Counted from the stretch's first letter, positions 1 through 8,412 are shown. The stretch is DNA of 12,869 nt from Actinomycetota bacterium (GCA_027731885.1 JAQCAO010000031.1:1-12869), one strand, 5' to 3'. Numbers and translations: made by a program. Notes: a model not told the origin generated them from the letters alone.

Positions 1-236
1 AGATAGATATAGTCGATTGGTCTGAAGATCCTGCCGAATTTGTAGCCCAAGCACTTGCGCCAGCAAAGGTAGCAAAGGTAGAAATAGTTGATCTAGCAAT
101 GCGTTCGGCTAAGGTCACCGTGCCCGATTATCAACTCTCACTTGCAATCGGCAAAGATGGTCAGAACGCTCGACTCGCTGCGCGATTGACCGGTTGGAGA
201 ATTGATATACATTCAGATACCCCAGCAACCAGGTAA
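1..236 (+). CDS. nusA: Transcription termination/antitermination factor NusA, C-terminal end (partial)
   Basis: Only the last 77 complete codons are present, read in the frame starting at position 3 and ending at TAA 234-236; the gene begins upstream of the window. The peptide opens with [18 protein letters not shown], a typical end-of-NusA linker, then has [19 protein letters not shown] and LTGWRIDI. This is the second KH RNA-binding domain with its G-K-D-G loop. NusA binds RNA polymerase and nascent RNA and acts in pausing, termination and antitermination. The protein stops soon after the KH2 domain, as in Gram-positive NusA, and lacks the acidic repeats of the E. coli protein. The next gene is ylxR, the usual neighbour, 68 bp downstream. 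Confidence 0.95.
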   Translation, partial: IDIVDWSEDPAEFVAQALAPAKVAKVEIVDLAMRSAKVTVPDYQLSLAIGKDGQNARLAARLTGWRIDIHSDTPATR

Positions 237-304
237 TTACCCGCATATTTAGGTTAATTGGGGCTCATTCGCTATCCTTATCCCTTGGTTGATGGTGACA
301 AGAA

Positions 305-589
305 ATGACGGCAATGCGAGGAAGTATCAAGTCGATACGCACCTGCATCGTTTGTCGTAAATCTCAAGATCCATCACAGCTACTTCGAGTTAACTGCGTT
401 GAAGGGGTTATCACTCCAGCCAAAGGCAGAAAGTCTCAAGGTAGGGGAGCGTGGCTACACATTCAGTGTGGATACGCCGCCATAGAACGGAAAGCATTTA
501 AATCAGCCTTCAAGCTCGATGAGATGCCAGATGTAACTCAATTCAAAAAGTTCTTAAATGAACTTTTCATAGATCAAAAAGTTCAATAA
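305..589 (+). CDS. ylxR: YlxR/RnpM family RNA-binding protein (DUF448)
   Basis: A 94-residue protein of the YlxR (DUF448) family, whose place between nusA and infB is widely conserved. Visible signatures are RTCIVCR at residues 12-18, LLRV at 26-29 and GRGAWLH at 46-52, followed by a basic helix (RKAFKSAFK). In Bacillus subtilis the homologue is called RnpM and has been reported to bind and modulate RNase P; that role here is inference. Cysteines at 14, 17, 31 and 55 are visible, with C14/C17 spaced like a metal knuckle. Start: ATG 305 is used, but ATG 314 (residue 4) is equally possible, and neither has a strong Shine-Dalgarno. The ylxQ (L7Ae-like) gene that follows ylxR in Firmicutes is absent. 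The last codons lie in a pair of inverted repeats (see 546-599). Confidence 0.92.
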   Translation: MTAMRGSIKSIRTCIVCRKSQDPSQLLRVNCVEGVITPAKGRKSQGRGAWLHIQCGYAAIERKAFKSAFKLDEMPDVTQFKKFLNELFIDQKVQ

Positions 590-599
590 GGAACTTTTT
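546..599 (+). promoter_or_regulatory. Tandem A/T-rich hairpins at the ylxR 3' end with interchangeable arms
   Basis: Two perfect inverted repeats sit side by side over the ylxR stop codon. The first is AAAAGTTC (546-553) with GAACTTTT (560-567), with a 6-nt loop. The second is AAAAAGTTC (576-584) with GAACTTTTT (591-599), also with a 6-nt loop. Because the arms are near-identical, arm 2 can also pair with arm 3, and arm 1 with arm 4, so alternative folds are possible. The second hairpin ends in five T residues and resembles a weak intrinsic terminator, but its GC core is only 4 bp. A role as a leaky terminator or attenuator between ylxR and infB is inference; codon repetition in the ylxR tail could explain part of it. 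Confidence 0.4.
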
Positions 600-725
600 A
601 ACAGATATGGATGCGAAAGATATGAAACTCAAATGAGCTTGTTCAGATTATGAGGTCGTACAACTAAGGCTCGCATCCCTAGATAAATATCTAGAATAAA
701 GATTGCGGGCCAAGACAGGAGAAAT
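590..725 (+). promoter_or_regulatory. infB upstream spacer with nested inverted repeats
   Basis: This 136-bp spacer is the longest one upstream of ribF. It contains GGATGCGA (609-616) and its perfect complement TCGCATCC (671-678), enclosing 54 nt. Directly after comes a second palindrome, CTAGATA/TATCTAG (679-685/688-694). The two could stack as adjacent helices just before the infB ribosome site AGGAGA (717-722). TAGAAT (692-697) fits an actinobacterial -10 (TANNNT), but no convincing -35 lies 16-18 bp upstream. No tRNA or small ORF was recognised. The spacer could be an infB leader or carry an extra promoter; neither can be settled by eye. Confidence 0.35.
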
Positions 726-3404
726 GTGTCAAAGGTCCGCGTACATGAGTTGGCAAAACAACTCGGTATGGAGAGCAAGGTAGTTCTTGCCAAACTCCAA
801 GAAATGGGCGAATTCGTCCGTTCAGCATCATCAACAGTAGAAGCGCCGGTCGTGCGCAAGCTCATTGAGATGTATCCCGATGCCAAACCCGTTGAAGAGA
901 AGAAGCCAGTCAAGAAGACCGCTGCCAAAAAGTCCGCTGCCAAAAAGTCCGCTGAAGTAAATCCAGAGTTAGCCGCTGAGTTAGCCGCTGAACTCGGCGT
1001 GGATTTAGAAGCGTTGAAGGCTGCCCGCGCAGAAAGTATTGCACCGGCTCCAGTTGAGCCAGAGAAAGTTATCGATAAGTCTGATACCCAAGAGGTAAAG
1101 CCTGCGACACCACGTCCTGGTAATAATCCATTCTCAACGAGTGGAAGTTCGGCTCCACGTCCACCACGTCCTGGTAATAATCCATTCTCAACTGGTGGTG
1201 CAGTTCCACGCCCACCACAACGTCCCGCAGGTACAACCGGTGCACGACCTGGAATGTCAGGACCACGTCCTGGTTCAGTGCGTCCTGGTTTTGCAGCGCG
1301 ACCAAATACTCCACGTCCTGCAGTTACAGGTGGCCCAGGTAATTTCCCACCACGCACAGGTGGCGCACCATCATCGAGTCCTTATCGTTCAGGCGGTCCA
1401 TCAACTGGTGCACCAGCAGCTGGCGGTCCGCAACGTCCAGGCGGCGCACCAAATCGCGGCCCAGGTCGTGGTGGCGCAGCAGGTGCATTCGGAAAGAATG
1501 CAAGTAAGAGCAGTAAGCGGAAACCAAAATCTAGAAAAGCGCTACGCGATGAATTCGACAATATGCAAGCGCCACAATTGGGTGGCGCAGTTATTCCGCA
1601 CGGAGATGGCAAGACGCAAATCCGTATGCGTCGCGGATCAACTTTGGCAGATTTCGCTGAAAAGATTGGCGCAGATGCAGCAGCGTTAGTCGCGGCGCTA
1701 TTTCACTTGGGAGAAATGGTTACCGCAACTCAATCAGTAGATGCAGATACTTTTGAAATTCTTGGCGCACAACTTGGATACGTAATCCAGATTGTTAGCC
1801 CCGAAGATGAAGATCGCGAATTACTGCAAGATTTCGATATCGATTTAGCCCAAGAAATTGCTGATCTCGATGCTGATTTACTTGTTGCGCGTCCACCAGT
1901 TGTGACAGTTATGGGACACGTCGATCACGGTAAAACCAGTTTGCTAGACGCTATCCGCAAATCTGAGGTTCTAAAGTCTGAGGCCGGGGGAATTACCCAG
2001 CACATTGGCGCCTATCAAATTCACCACGATCACGACGGCGTCAACCGCGCAATTACCTTTATTGATACACCTGGCCACGAAGCCTTTACTGCAATGCGTG
2101 CTCGCGGTGCCAAGGTAACCGATATCGCAGTTCTGGTTGTGGCAGCCGATGATGGAATTATGCCGCAGACAATCGAAGCGTTAAATCACGCGCAGGCAGC
2201 AGATGTTCCGATTGTCGTTGCCGTTAACAAGGTTGATAAGGAAGGCGCTAACCCAGATAAGGTCCGCCAGCAATTAACCGAATACAACTTGATCGCTGAA
2301 GAGTATGGCGGCGAAACTCTATTCGTTAACGTCTCTGCAAAGTCAGGCGTTGGTGTAAACGAACTTATCGATGCCATTCTCTTAACAGCAGATGCGGCAA
2401 TTGATCTTCGCGCTGTTGCGCAAGATAGCGCTCGAGGAGTTGCCATTGAAGCTCACCTAGATCGCGGTCGCGGACCGGTTGCAACTGTTCTAGTACAGCG
2501 TGGAACTTTGAAGATTGGCGATGCAATCGTTGCTGGTGGTTCATTTGGTCGCGTACGTGCAATGCTAGATGAGCATGGCGAAAGCGTTGATTCGGCTGGA
2601 CCATCGCGCCCCGTGCAGGTTCTTGGATTTACATCTGTTCCAAGCGCGGGTGACACATTCCTTGTTGCAGACGAAGATCGCACCGCTCGTCAGATCGCCG
2701 AAAAGCGTCAGGCAGCAGAACGAAATGCACAACTTGCTAAGGCGCGTAAGAAAGTCTCACTTGAAGACTTTATGGAGCAGTCCAAGGTCTCAACACTTAA
2801 CCTCATCCTTAAGGGCGATGTATCCGGTTCGGTTGAAGCCCTCGAAGATGCGCTCATGCAACTCGATGTCGGAGCAGAAGTTGATCTGCGGGTAATCCAC
2901 CGCGGTGTCGGCGCAATTACCAAGAGCGATATCACTCTGGCATCTGCATCTACCGCTGTCGTAATTGGCTTTAACGTTAAGCCAGAACCACAGACCGCTA
3001 TTTATGCAGATCAAGAGGGAGTGGAAGTTCGTTTCTACTCTGTGATCTACAACGCTATTGAAGAGATCGAACTATCTCTTAAGGGCTTGCTCAAGCCAGA
3101 ATATGAAGAAATCATTCTCGGTAACGCAGAAGTGCGTGAGATCTTCAAATCTTCTAAGGCTGGAAATATCGCTGGATCAATCGTTCGCGATGGATCCATC
3201 AAGCGAAATGCCAACGCGCGAATTATGCGCGGTACTGAAGTTATCGCTGATGATCTAACTATTGATTCGCTCAAGCGCTTCAAAGATGATGCCACCGAAG
3301 TCAAAGAAGGCTTTGAGTGCGGTATTGGCCTTGGCAATATGAAGGATCTGCAGATCGGAGACACAATCCAGGTCTTTGAGATGCGCGAGAAGAAGCGGGC
3401 TTAG
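726..3404 (+). CDS. infB: Translation initiation factor IF-2
   Basis: An 892-residue IF2, the GTPase that delivers initiator fMet-tRNA to the 30S subunit and promotes subunit joining. Domains in order: IF2_N helix bundle (residues 1-50, beginning [13 protein letters not shown]); an Ala/Lys-rich and then Pro/Arg/Gly-rich disordered linker (about 55-280); a second IF2_N-like module (about 300-360); the GTPase domain with P-loop GHVDHGKT at 397-404, DTPGH at 447-451, NKVD at 501-504 and SAKSG at 537-541; then beta-barrel domain II, domain III and the C-terminal fMet-tRNA binding domain. All GTPase motifs are intact. Start: GTG 726 gives the conserved N-terminus and follows AGGAGA at 717-722; ATG 724 is out of frame. 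The long linker with short tandem repeats resembles that of other actinobacterial IF2. rbfA starts 2 nt after the stop. Confidence 0.98.
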   Translation: MSKVRVHELAKQLGMESKVVLAKLQEMGEFVRSASSTVEAPVVRKLIEMYPDAKPVEEKKPVKKTAAKKSAAKKSAEVNPELAAELAAELGVDLEALKAARAESIAPAPVEPEKVIDKSDTQEVKPATPRPGNNPFSTSGSSAPRPPRPGNNPFSTGGAVPRPPQRPAGTTGARPGMSGPRPGSVRPGFAARPNTPRPAVTGGPGNFPPRTGGAPSSSPYRSGGPSTGAPAAGGPQRPGGAPNRGPGRGGAAGAFGKNASKSSKRKPKSRKALRDEFDNMQAPQLGGAVIPHGDGKTQIRMRRGSTLADFAEKIGADAAALVAALFHLGEMVTATQSVDADTFEILGAQLGYVIQIVSPEDEDRELLQDFDIDLAQEIADLDADLLVARPPVVTVMGHVDHGKTSLLDAIRKSEVLKSEAGGITQHIGAYQIHHDHDGVNRAITFIDTPGHEAFTAMRARGAKVTDIAVLVVAADDGIMPQTIEALNHAQAADVPIVVAVNKVDKEGANPDKVRQQLTEYNLIAEEYGGETLFVNVSAKSGVGVNELIDAILLTADAAIDLRAVAQDSARGVAIEAHLDRGRGPVATVLVQRGTLKIGDAIVAGGSFGRVRAMLDEHGESVDSAGPSRPVQVLGFTSVPSAGDTFLVADEDRTARQIAEKRQAAERNAQLAKARKKVSLEDFMEQSKVSTLNLILKGDVSGSVEALEDALMQLDVGAEVDLRVIHRGVGAITKSDITLASASTAVVIGFNVKPEPQTAIYADQEGVEVRFYSVIYNAIEEIELSLKGLLKPEYEEIILGNAEVREIFKSSKAGNIAGSIVRDGSIKRNANARIMRGTEVIADDLTIDSLKRFKDDATEVKEGFECGIGLGNMKDLQIGDTIQVFEMREKKRA
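921..989 (+). repeat. Short in-frame tandem repeats in the infB linker
   Basis: Two perfect tandem duplications lie close together in the IF2 linker. A 15-bp unit, GCTGCCAAAAAGTCC, occurs at 921-935 and 936-950 and encodes AAKKS twice. A 12-bp unit, GAGTTAGCCGCT, occurs at 966-977 and 978-989 and encodes ELAA twice. Unit lengths are multiples of three, so copy-number change would keep the frame. Identity at synonymous positions suggests recent replication slippage. Confidence 0.85.
1108..1192 (+). repeat. 31-bp direct repeat in infB encoding a Pro-Arg-Pro-Gly-Asn-Asn motif
   Basis: A 31-bp sequence at 1108-1138 recurs without change at 1162-1192, an offset of 54 bp or 18 codons. Both copies encode [10 protein letters not shown]. 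The intervening 23 bp also encode Ser/Pro/Arg-rich sequence. The copies are identical at synonymous positions, which points to a recent duplication or homogenisation inside the disordered IF2 linker rather than selection on the protein alone. Confidence 0.85.
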
Positions 3405-3406
3405 TT

Positions 3407-3838
3407 ATGGGCCAATCACATCGCACCCAGAAAGTTGCCGATCGCATCAAAGTGGTAGTTGCGCAGCTACTTGAGACGAAGATTAAAGATCCTCGTCTCG
3501 GCTTCGTAACTGTCACCGATGCGCGCGTCACTGGCGATCTGCAGAACGCATCGATCTTCTACACCGTTTTAGGTGATGACGATCAGCGCGCCGCAACAGC
3601 TGCTGCGTTGGAGAGCGCAAAAGGAGTAATCCGCAGCGCAGTCGGTCGTGATTTGCAGGCCCGAATTACTCCATCTATCGAATTCTTCGAAGATGGATTA
3701 CCTGATTCTGCAAAAGCTCTAGATTCCTTGCTGGATAAAGTTCATGAACTAGATGCTGAAGTTGCCCAACTTCGTAAGAACGCTTCATTTGCTGGGGGAG
3801 AAGATCCTTACAAGGCCCCAAAGATAATTGAAGATTGA
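3407..3838 (+). CDS. rbfA: 30S ribosome-binding factor RbfA
   Basis: A 143-residue RbfA, a single KH-type-II domain protein that binds the 30S subunit late in assembly and helps mature the 5' end of 16S rRNA. The N-terminus (SHRTQKVADRIKVVVAQLL), the core K-DPRLGFVTVTDARVTGDL-A and the helix AALESAKGVIRSAVGRDLQ carry the family pattern. PSIEFFEDGLPDSAKALDSLLDKV closes the fold, followed by a short acidic tail. Length is slightly above that of E. coli RbfA (133 residues). ATG 3407 follows the infB stop by 2 nt, so the genes are surely cotranscribed and probably translationally coupled. The DHH phosphoesterase gene that often follows rbfA in actinobacteria is missing; truB comes next after 15 nt. 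Confidence 0.96.
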   Translation: MGQSHRTQKVADRIKVVVAQLLETKIKDPRLGFVTVTDARVTGDLQNASIFYTVLGDDDQRAATAAALESAKGVIRSAVGRDLQARITPSIEFFEDGLPDSAKALDSLLDKVHELDAEVAQLRKNASFAGGEDPYKAPKIIED

Positions 3839-3853
3839 TTCTTAAATTACGCC

Positions 3854-4729
3854 ATGACAGATGGATTTTTAGTAGTAGATAAGGCACCGGCAATGACTAG
3901 CCACGATGTTGTGGCAGTAGCACGTAAAGCTTTAGGAACTCGCAAAGTAGGTCATGCAGGCACCTTGGACCCTATGGCTACCGGTGTTTTGGTTCTCGGG
4001 TTCGGTAATGGAACGCGACTTCTGCAATACATCACTGATGGTGATAAGTCTTACCAGGCGACTGTAGTTCTAGGAGCTGCCACAGTAACTGATGATCGAG
4101 AAGGCGAGTTAATCTCTGAGGCAGATGCATCTGGAGTAAGCGATCAAGAGATTCACAATGGACTTGCCAAGATGGTTGGTGAGATTCAACAACGCCCAAG
4201 TTCAGTTTCTGCGGTAAAAGTTGGTGGAGAACGCGCCTATGACCGAGTACGTGCGGGTGAAGTATTTGAATTAGCGGCACGAACCATCACAATTTCTTCA
4301 CTCAGCGTTTTGGAAATTCGCCGCGTGGGTTCGCGTGTTGAAATAGATATAGATGTCACCTGCTCTGCGGGCACATTTATCCGCGCTATTGCGCGTGATC
4401 TAGGCAGTGATCTACAAGTTGGTGGACACTTATCTGCACTTCGCCGCACACGCGTTGCTGGCTTTCCTATTTCTCAAGCCATCTCATTTGAAGAATTAAA
4501 GGCACAGAATTTTGCGCCTCTGGAAGTTGCAGATGTTGCACGTGCGACTTTCCAGGTTCGTGAATTAGGGTTAGATGAAGTTCAAGAGCTCTCCTTTGGT
4601 CGCCCCCTAATAACGAATCAAAGCGATGAAATATTTGCGGCGCTCTCGCCAGATAATCGTCTAATCGCGCTCTTAAAGAATGAATCTGGCAAAGCCAAAC
4701 CTATCGCCGTTTTTGCTGCGGCCAATTAA
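3854..4729 (+). CDS. truB: tRNA pseudouridine(55) synthase TruB
   Basis: A 291-residue TruB, which isomerises U55 in the T-loop of nearly all tRNAs to pseudouridine. The N-terminal GFLVVDKAPAMTSHDVV motif and the catalytic loop GHAGTLDPMATG are intact, with the catalytic aspartate at residue 39. KSYQATVVLGAATVTDD and the later CSAGTFIRAIARDLG match motifs of the catalytic domain. The C-terminal 70 or so residues form the smaller PUA-like part. The length is within the usual range for the family. No clear Shine-Dalgarno precedes ATG 3854, which lies 15 nt after rbfA and may depend on readthrough translation. ribF follows after 17 nt. Confidence 0.97.
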   Translation: MTDGFLVVDKAPAMTSHDVVAVARKALGTRKVGHAGTLDPMATGVLVLGFGNGTRLLQYITDGDKSYQATVVLGAATVTDDREGELISEADASGVSDQEIHNGLAKMVGEIQQRPSSVSAVKVGGERAYDRVRAGEVFELAARTITISSLSVLEIRRVGSRVEIDIDVTCSAGTFIRAIARDLGSDLQVGGHLSALRRTRVAGFPISQAISFEELKAQNFAPLEVADVARATFQVRELGLDEVQELSFGRPLITNQSDEIFAALSPDNRLIALLKNESGKAKPIAVFAAAN

Positions 4730-4746
4730 TCGGTAATAATTAGCAA

Positions 4747-5637
4747 ATGAGAAAGGGTAACGTCGTACTAATCGGAGTCTTCGATGGCGTGCACCAAGGC
4801 CACCAACTTCTGTTAAATCGCGCCAAAGAGATAGCAGATGGCCGCAATATTGTGGCGCTTACTTTTGATCCTCATCCAATGCAAGTTCTTGCGCCCGAGC
4901 GCGCCCCTACGCTACTTACTACCCTGGCTGATCGAGTTGAGTTGCTAAAGATTCATAACGCAGATCAGGTGGCGGTTCTTAAATTCAATGAGCAATTTTC
5001 TGCCATGAAACCTGCCGATTTTGTTAAGGATGTCTTGGTTGGCCAATTAAGCGCATCCACGATCATTGTCGGGAAGAACTTTACTTATGGGCATAAAGCA
5101 GCTGGAAATGCTGACACTTTAATAAGAGATAGCCAAAATCTTGATTTCACAGTTGATATACAAGATCTCGAATCTGGTGAAGGCGAAGTTATTTCATCGT
5201 CGCGAATCCGAAATCTAGTAACTACAGGTCAAGTGGAAGAAGCACGCACCCTGCTTACTCGTCCTCATCGCTTAGATGGAGTTGTCGTTCACGGTGAAAA
5301 GCGCGGTCGCGAAATCGGTTACCCAACTGCCAACTTAGGAAATATTGATGGACAGACTGTTCCTAAAGATGGTGTTTATGCAGGTTGGTTAACTGTTGGG
5401 ATTAATTTCTGGCCGGCAGCAATTTCAATAGGTACCAATCCAACTTTTGCAGGAGAGCGAGCTCGCCAGGTTGAGGCTTATGCGCTTGATCAAGAAGGTC
5501 TAGATTTGTATGATAAAAATGCATCAATTGAATTTGGTTGGAGATTGCGCGATACCCTGAAATTTGATGGCCTTGAACCGTTATTGGTTCAGATGAAGAT
5601 AGATTGTGACCAGGCGCGCTCATTAACTGAGCGCTAA
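4747..5637 (+). CDS. ribF: Bifunctional riboflavin kinase/FAD synthetase RibF
   Basis: A 296-residue bifunctional enzyme: riboflavin to FMN (C-terminal flavokinase) and FMN to FAD (N-terminal adenylyltransferase). The N-terminal nucleotidyltransferase motif [11 protein letters not shown] is at residues 10-20, and SSSRIRNLV further on matches the second adenylyltransferase signature. The flavokinase domain begins near [12 protein letters not shown] and contains GYPTAN at 191-196. The N-terminus is shorter than in many homologues, which have about 10 more residues before the first strand. However, an in-frame TAG at 4741-4743 lies directly upstream, so ATG 4747 is the earliest start. No good ribosome site is visible. 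The FAD product is the cofactor of ThyX encoded further along. Confidence 0.96.
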   Translation: MRKGNVVLIGVFDGVHQGHQLLLNRAKEIADGRNIVALTFDPHPMQVLAPERAPTLLTTLADRVELLKIHNADQVAVLKFNEQFSAMKPADFVKDVLVGQLSASTIIVGKNFTYGHKAAGNADTLIRDSQNLDFTVDIQDLESGEGEVISSSRIRNLVTTGQVEEARTLLTRPHRLDGVVVHGEKRGREIGYPTANLGNIDGQTVPKDGVYAGWLTVGINFWPAAISIGTNPTFAGERARQVEAYALDQEGLDLYDKNASIEFGWRLRDTLKFDGLEPLLVQMKIDCDQARSLTER

Positions 5638-5646
5638 TTACTCATT

Positions 5647-5676
5647 TTGCCTTATCCGCAGCCCCGCTGGTAATCT
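5647..5676 (+). promoter_or_regulatory. Candidate promoter for rpsO
   Basis: TTGCCT (5647-5652) and TAATCT (5671-5676) are separated by 18 bp. They resemble a housekeeping -35 and an actinobacterial -10 (TANNNT). Transcription would begin near 5683 and give a leader of roughly 74 nt before rpsO, a length that suits an S15 leader. Assigned by eye only. Confidence 0.45.
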
Positions 5677-5682
5677 TGCCCT

Positions 5683-5756
5683 CGTCCAACGATCAAAGTG
5701 AGTGGCCGTGTATCAAACCGGTCGCCGTCGTGGCGGTAACTAATAGGAGACCAGAA
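5683..5756 (+). promoter_or_regulatory. Probable rpsO leader (S15 autoregulatory RNA)
   Basis: The stretch before rpsO is GC-richer and more structured than other spacers here. CGCC (5723-5726) pairs with GGCG (5732-5735) around a 5-nt loop, and ACCG (5717-5720) can pair with CGGT (5734-5737) as an alternative. An upstream GGCC/GGTC pairing is also possible. The strong AGGAG site (5745-5749) sits directly downstream of the helices. Ribosomal protein S15 is known to repress its own mRNA through leader structures in several phyla, including Actinobacteria. Assignment to that class is inference from position and visible pairing. Confidence 0.45.
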
Positions 5757-6026
5757 ATGGCTTTAACACCAGCAGTAAAGAAAGAAATCGTTGCAAAGTA
5801 CGGCTCTTCAGCTACCGACACCGGAAGCCCCGAAGCACAAGTTGCTTTGCTCTCACGTCGTATTGAAGATATCACTACACATCTAAAGACCAACCCACAC
5901 GATCACCACAACCGTCGCGGTCTCTTGTTGCTCGTAGGTCAGCGTCGTCGCATTCTTCAGTACTTATCAAAGACAGATATCAATCGTTATCGTGCGATTA
6001 TCGAAAAGCTCGGTATTCGCCGCTAA
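5757..6026 (+). CDS. rpsO: 30S ribosomal protein S15
   Basis: An 89-residue protein with exactly the usual S15 length. S15 is a primary 16S rRNA binder of the central domain and forms an intersubunit bridge. The sequence runs [16 protein letters not shown], then [37 protein letters not shown] and QRRRILQYL, ending in GIRR, all family hallmarks. The start is ATG 5757, fixed by AGGAG at 5745-5749 with a 7-nt spacer and by the conserved N-terminus; an in-frame TTG at 5676 would add 27 unrelated residues and is rejected. pnp follows after a 184-nt structured spacer, the usual pairing of the two genes. Confidence 0.98.
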   Translation: MALTPAVKKEIVAKYGSSATDTGSPEAQVALLSRRIEDITTHLKTNPHDHHNRRGLLLLVGQRRRILQYLSKTDINRYRAIIEKLGIRR

Positions 6027-6030
6027 TTAA

Positions 6031-6200
6031 ATAACTACCCACCAGGGGAGTTCAGAGTTTCCAGTTTTTTGTGGGAGCAATGGTCCTCGGTAGTGGTTTC
6101 CGCAAGGCGCTTAAGTCTGCGTGAACTTCGATCGACGATTCATTACTTCACATTCATTGCTGGTAACTCCTTGCGAACCTGGAACGGGTACATCAATTAA
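6031..6200 (+). ncRNA. Structured pnp leader resembling the Actino-pnp RNA
   Basis: The 184-bp gap between rpsO and pnp holds no gene but several complementary segments. ACTACC (6034-6039) pairs with GGTAGT (6089-6094); CCCAC (6038-6042) with GTGGG (6071-6075); AGTTCA (6049-6054) with TGAACT (6122-6127); CGCA (6101-6104) with TGCG (6118-6121). Some of these exclude one another. A conserved cis-acting RNA called Actino-pnp is known upstream of pnp in Actinobacteria, and PNPase mRNA is self-regulated in other bacteria. The position and the GGTCCTCGGTAGTGG segment make membership likely, but boundaries and fold are not certain by eye. Confidence 0.5.
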
Positions 6201-6206
6201 AGGAGG
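6200..6206 (+). promoter_or_regulatory. pnp: Strong ribosome binding site deciding the pnp start
   Basis: AAGGAGG is a near-perfect anti-16S complement, placed 4 nt before ATG 6211. It fixes the pnp start and argues against the in-frame GTG at 6121. Confidence 0.85.
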
Positions 6207-6210
6207 ACCC

Positions 6211-8412
6211 ATGGAGGGTCAAGAAGTACAGTCATCAGTTGCCGTTATTGATAATGGCAAATTCGGAAAGCGCGAAATCCGCTTTGAAACAGGACGCCTA
6301 GCGCGTCAAGCAGCCGGAGCGGCAGCAGTTTACTTAGACGATCAAACAATGATCTTCTCAGCAACAACTGCCTCAAAGACTCCTAAAGATCAATTCGATT
6401 TCTTCCCATTAACAGTAGATGTTGAAGAGAAGATGTATGCAGTTGGTCGTATCCCAGGATCATTCTTCCGTCGTGAAGGTCGTCCATCAGAAGATGCGAT
6501 TCTTACTTGTCGTCTAATCGATCGCCCGTTGCGTCCATCATTCGTAAAGGGACTTCGCAATGAAGTTCAGATCGTCGTAACTGTTATGGCGCTAGATCCG
6601 GACCATATGTATGACGTGATCGCAATCAATGCGGCATCAATGTCAACACAGCTAGCAGGACTGCCATTTTCTGGTCCAATCGGTGGCGTTCGCGTTGCAC
6701 TGATTGATGGGCAGTGGGTTGCATTCCCTAACCATTCACAAGTTGAAAATGCGGTATTTGATATGGTCGTTGCCGGTCGCGTGAGCGATGGCGATGTTGC
6801 GATCATGATGGTTGAAGCAGAAGCAACTGCTAAGACAATTGAGCTAATCAAGAACGGTCAGCCAACTCCTACTGAAGAAGTTGTTTCTCAAGGACTTGAT
6901 GCCGCAAAGCCATTTATCAAAATCTTATGCGATGCACAGTCCAAGCTAGCTAAGGTAGCCGCAAAGCCAACTGCAGAATTTCCAGTCTTCTTGGATTACC
7001 AAGATGATGTATTCGCAGCAGTTGAAAAGGCAGCCAAGGATGATCTCGCTAAGGCTATGACTATCGCCGGTAAGCAAGAGCGCGAAACAAAGATTGATGA
7101 GATCTCAGCTGCAGTTAAAGAGTCAGTTTCTGCTGCATTCGAAGGACGCGAGAAGGAAGTTCCTGCCGCATTCCGTTCACTTACCAAGAAGTTGGTACGC
7201 CAGCGTGTATTGCGCGACAAGATTCGTATCGATGGACGTGGTTTGCGCGATATTCGTGCGCTCTCTGCAGAAGTTGAAGTTATCCCACGCGTACACGGAT
7301 CAGCGATCTTCGAACGTGGTGAGACACAGATTCTCGGAATCACCACACTCAATATGTTAAAGATGGAGCAACAGCTCGATACTTTAAATCCAGAAAACCA
7401 TAAGCGTTACATGCACAACTACAACTTCCCACCATATTCAACTGGTGAGACCGGTCGTGTTGGTACACCAAAGCGCCGCGAAATCGGCCATGGTGCACTT
7501 GCAGAGCGCGCACTTATTCCAGTACTTCCAACACGTGAAGAGTTCCCTTACGCAATCCGTCAGGTCTCTGAAGCGCTTGGTTCAAATGGTTCAACCTCAA
7601 TGGGTTCTGTCTGTGCCTCAACACTTGCAATGCTAAATGCTGGCGTGCCGCTTAAGGCTCCAGTTGCAGGAATCGCAATGGGACTTATCTCAGATGATGT
7701 CGATGGCAAGGTTGAATACGTTGCCCTCACAGATATCTTGGGTGCAGAAGATGCATTCGGCGATATGGACTTTAAAGTTGCTGGTACTAAAGATTTCATC
7801 ACTGCGTTACAGCTTGATACAAAGCTCGATGGTATTCCTGCATCAGTACTTGCTGGAGCACTTCACCAAGCTAAAGAAGCGCGCCTAGCAATCCTTGATG
7901 TAATGAACGAAGCCATCGACACACCAGATGAGATGAGTCCATTTGCTCCTCGCATCATCTCTGTGAAGATTCCAGTTGATCAGATCGGTGCGGTTATCGG
8001 GCCTAAGGGCAAGATCATCAACCAGATCCAAGATGAGACTGGTGCTGAAATTTCTATCGAAGATGATGGCACGATCTATATCGGTGCAACCGATGGTCCG
8101 TCAGCAGAAGCTGCACGCGCACAGATCAACGCGATCGCTAATCCGCAAATGCCAGAAGTTGGAGAGCGCTACCTCGGTACCGTTGTAAAACTCGCAGCAT
8201 TTGGAGCCTTCATCTCACTTATGCCAGGTAAAGATGGCTTGCTCCACGTCTCGCAGATTCGCAAGATGCACGGTGGAAAGCGCATTGAAAACCTTGAAGA
8301 AGTTATGAAGGTGGGCGACAAAATTCAAGTTGAAATCGGCGAAATCGATCCTAAGGGCAAGCTTTCGTTGGTTCCGGTTCTCGAAGATGGAACTACACCG
8401 AGCGCTGAATAA
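6211..8412 (+). CDS. pnp: Polyribonucleotide nucleotidyltransferase (PNPase)
   Basis: A 733-residue PNPase, a trimeric phosphorolytic 3'-5' exoribonuclease of mRNA decay (called GpsI in some actinobacteria). Domains in order: first RNase PH domain (about 10-145) with [10 protein letters not shown] at 85-94; the helical linker; second RNase PH domain starting at DGRG 341-344, with ERGETQ at 368-373 and the catalytic cluster GDMDFK at 517-522; KH domain with GPKGK at 597-601; S1 domain from about 655 ([15 protein letters not shown]). D514, D520 and K522 align by spacing with the E. coli catalytic residues D486, D492 and K494. ATG 6211 is chosen because of the AAGGAGG site and the family N-terminus; the GTG at 6121 would add 30 non-family residues lying in the leader. 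The M16 peptidase gene follows after 15 nt, as in mycobacteria. Confidence 0.98.
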   Translation: MEGQEVQSSVAVIDNGKFGKREIRFETGRLARQAAGAAAVYLDDQTMIFSATTASKTPKDQFDFFPLTVDVEEKMYAVGRIPGSFFRREGRPSEDAILTCRLIDRPLRPSFVKGLRNEVQIVVTVMALDPDHMYDVIAINAASMSTQLAGLPFSGPIGGVRVALIDGQWVAFPNHSQVENAVFDMVVAGRVSDGDVAIMMVEAEATAKTIELIKNGQPTPTEEVVSQGLDAAKPFIKILCDAQSKLAKVAAKPTAEFPVFLDYQDDVFAAVEKAAKDDLAKAMTIAGKQERETKIDEISAAVKESVSAAFEGREKEVPAAFRSLTKKLVRQRVLRDKIRIDGRGLRDIRALSAEVEVIPRVHGSAIFERGETQILGITTLNMLKMEQQLDTLNPENHKRYMHNYNFPPYSTGETGRVGTPKRREIGHGALAERALIPVLPTREEFPYAIRQVSEALGSNGSTSMGSVCASTLAMLNAGVPLKAPVAGIAMGLISDDVDGKVEYVALTDILGAEDAFGDMDFKVAGTKDFITALQLDTKLDGIPASVLAGALHQAKEARLAILDVMNEAIDTPDEMSPFAPRIISVKIPVDQIGAVIGPKGKIINQIQDETGAEISIEDDGTIYIGATDGPSAEAARAQINAIANPQMPEVGERYLGTVVKLAAFGAFISLMPGKDGLLHVSQIRKMHGGKRIENLEEVMKVGDKIQVEIGEIDPKGKLSLVPVLEDGTTPSAE

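Noticed and set aside
609..694. tRNA gene in the infB leader
   Set aside because: No T-loop, anticodon arm or CCA-like acceptor pattern could be fitted despite the 8-bp outer helix.
724..726. ATG 724 as the infB start
   Set aside because: It is out of frame with IF2; GTG 726 opens the conserved N-terminus.
629..1357. 242-codon minus-strand open frame opposite the infB start
   Set aside because: It is the complement of the Pro/Arg/Gly-rich IF2 linker, is low in complexity, has no family features and runs through the infB ribosome site.
1141..1689. 182-codon plus-strand open frame inside infB
   Set aside because: It is a shifted reading of the repetitive linker, rich in His/Val/Gln; IF2 in the other frame is unambiguous.
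5676..5756. N-terminal extension of rpsO from TTG 5676
   Set aside because: It would add 27 unrelated residues, overlaps the candidate promoter and leader, and ATG 5757 has a good ribosome site and gives exact S15 length.
6121..6210. N-terminal extension of pnp from GTG 6121
   Set aside because: The 30 extra residues do not look like PNPase and lie in the structured leader; AAGGAGG fixes ATG 6211.
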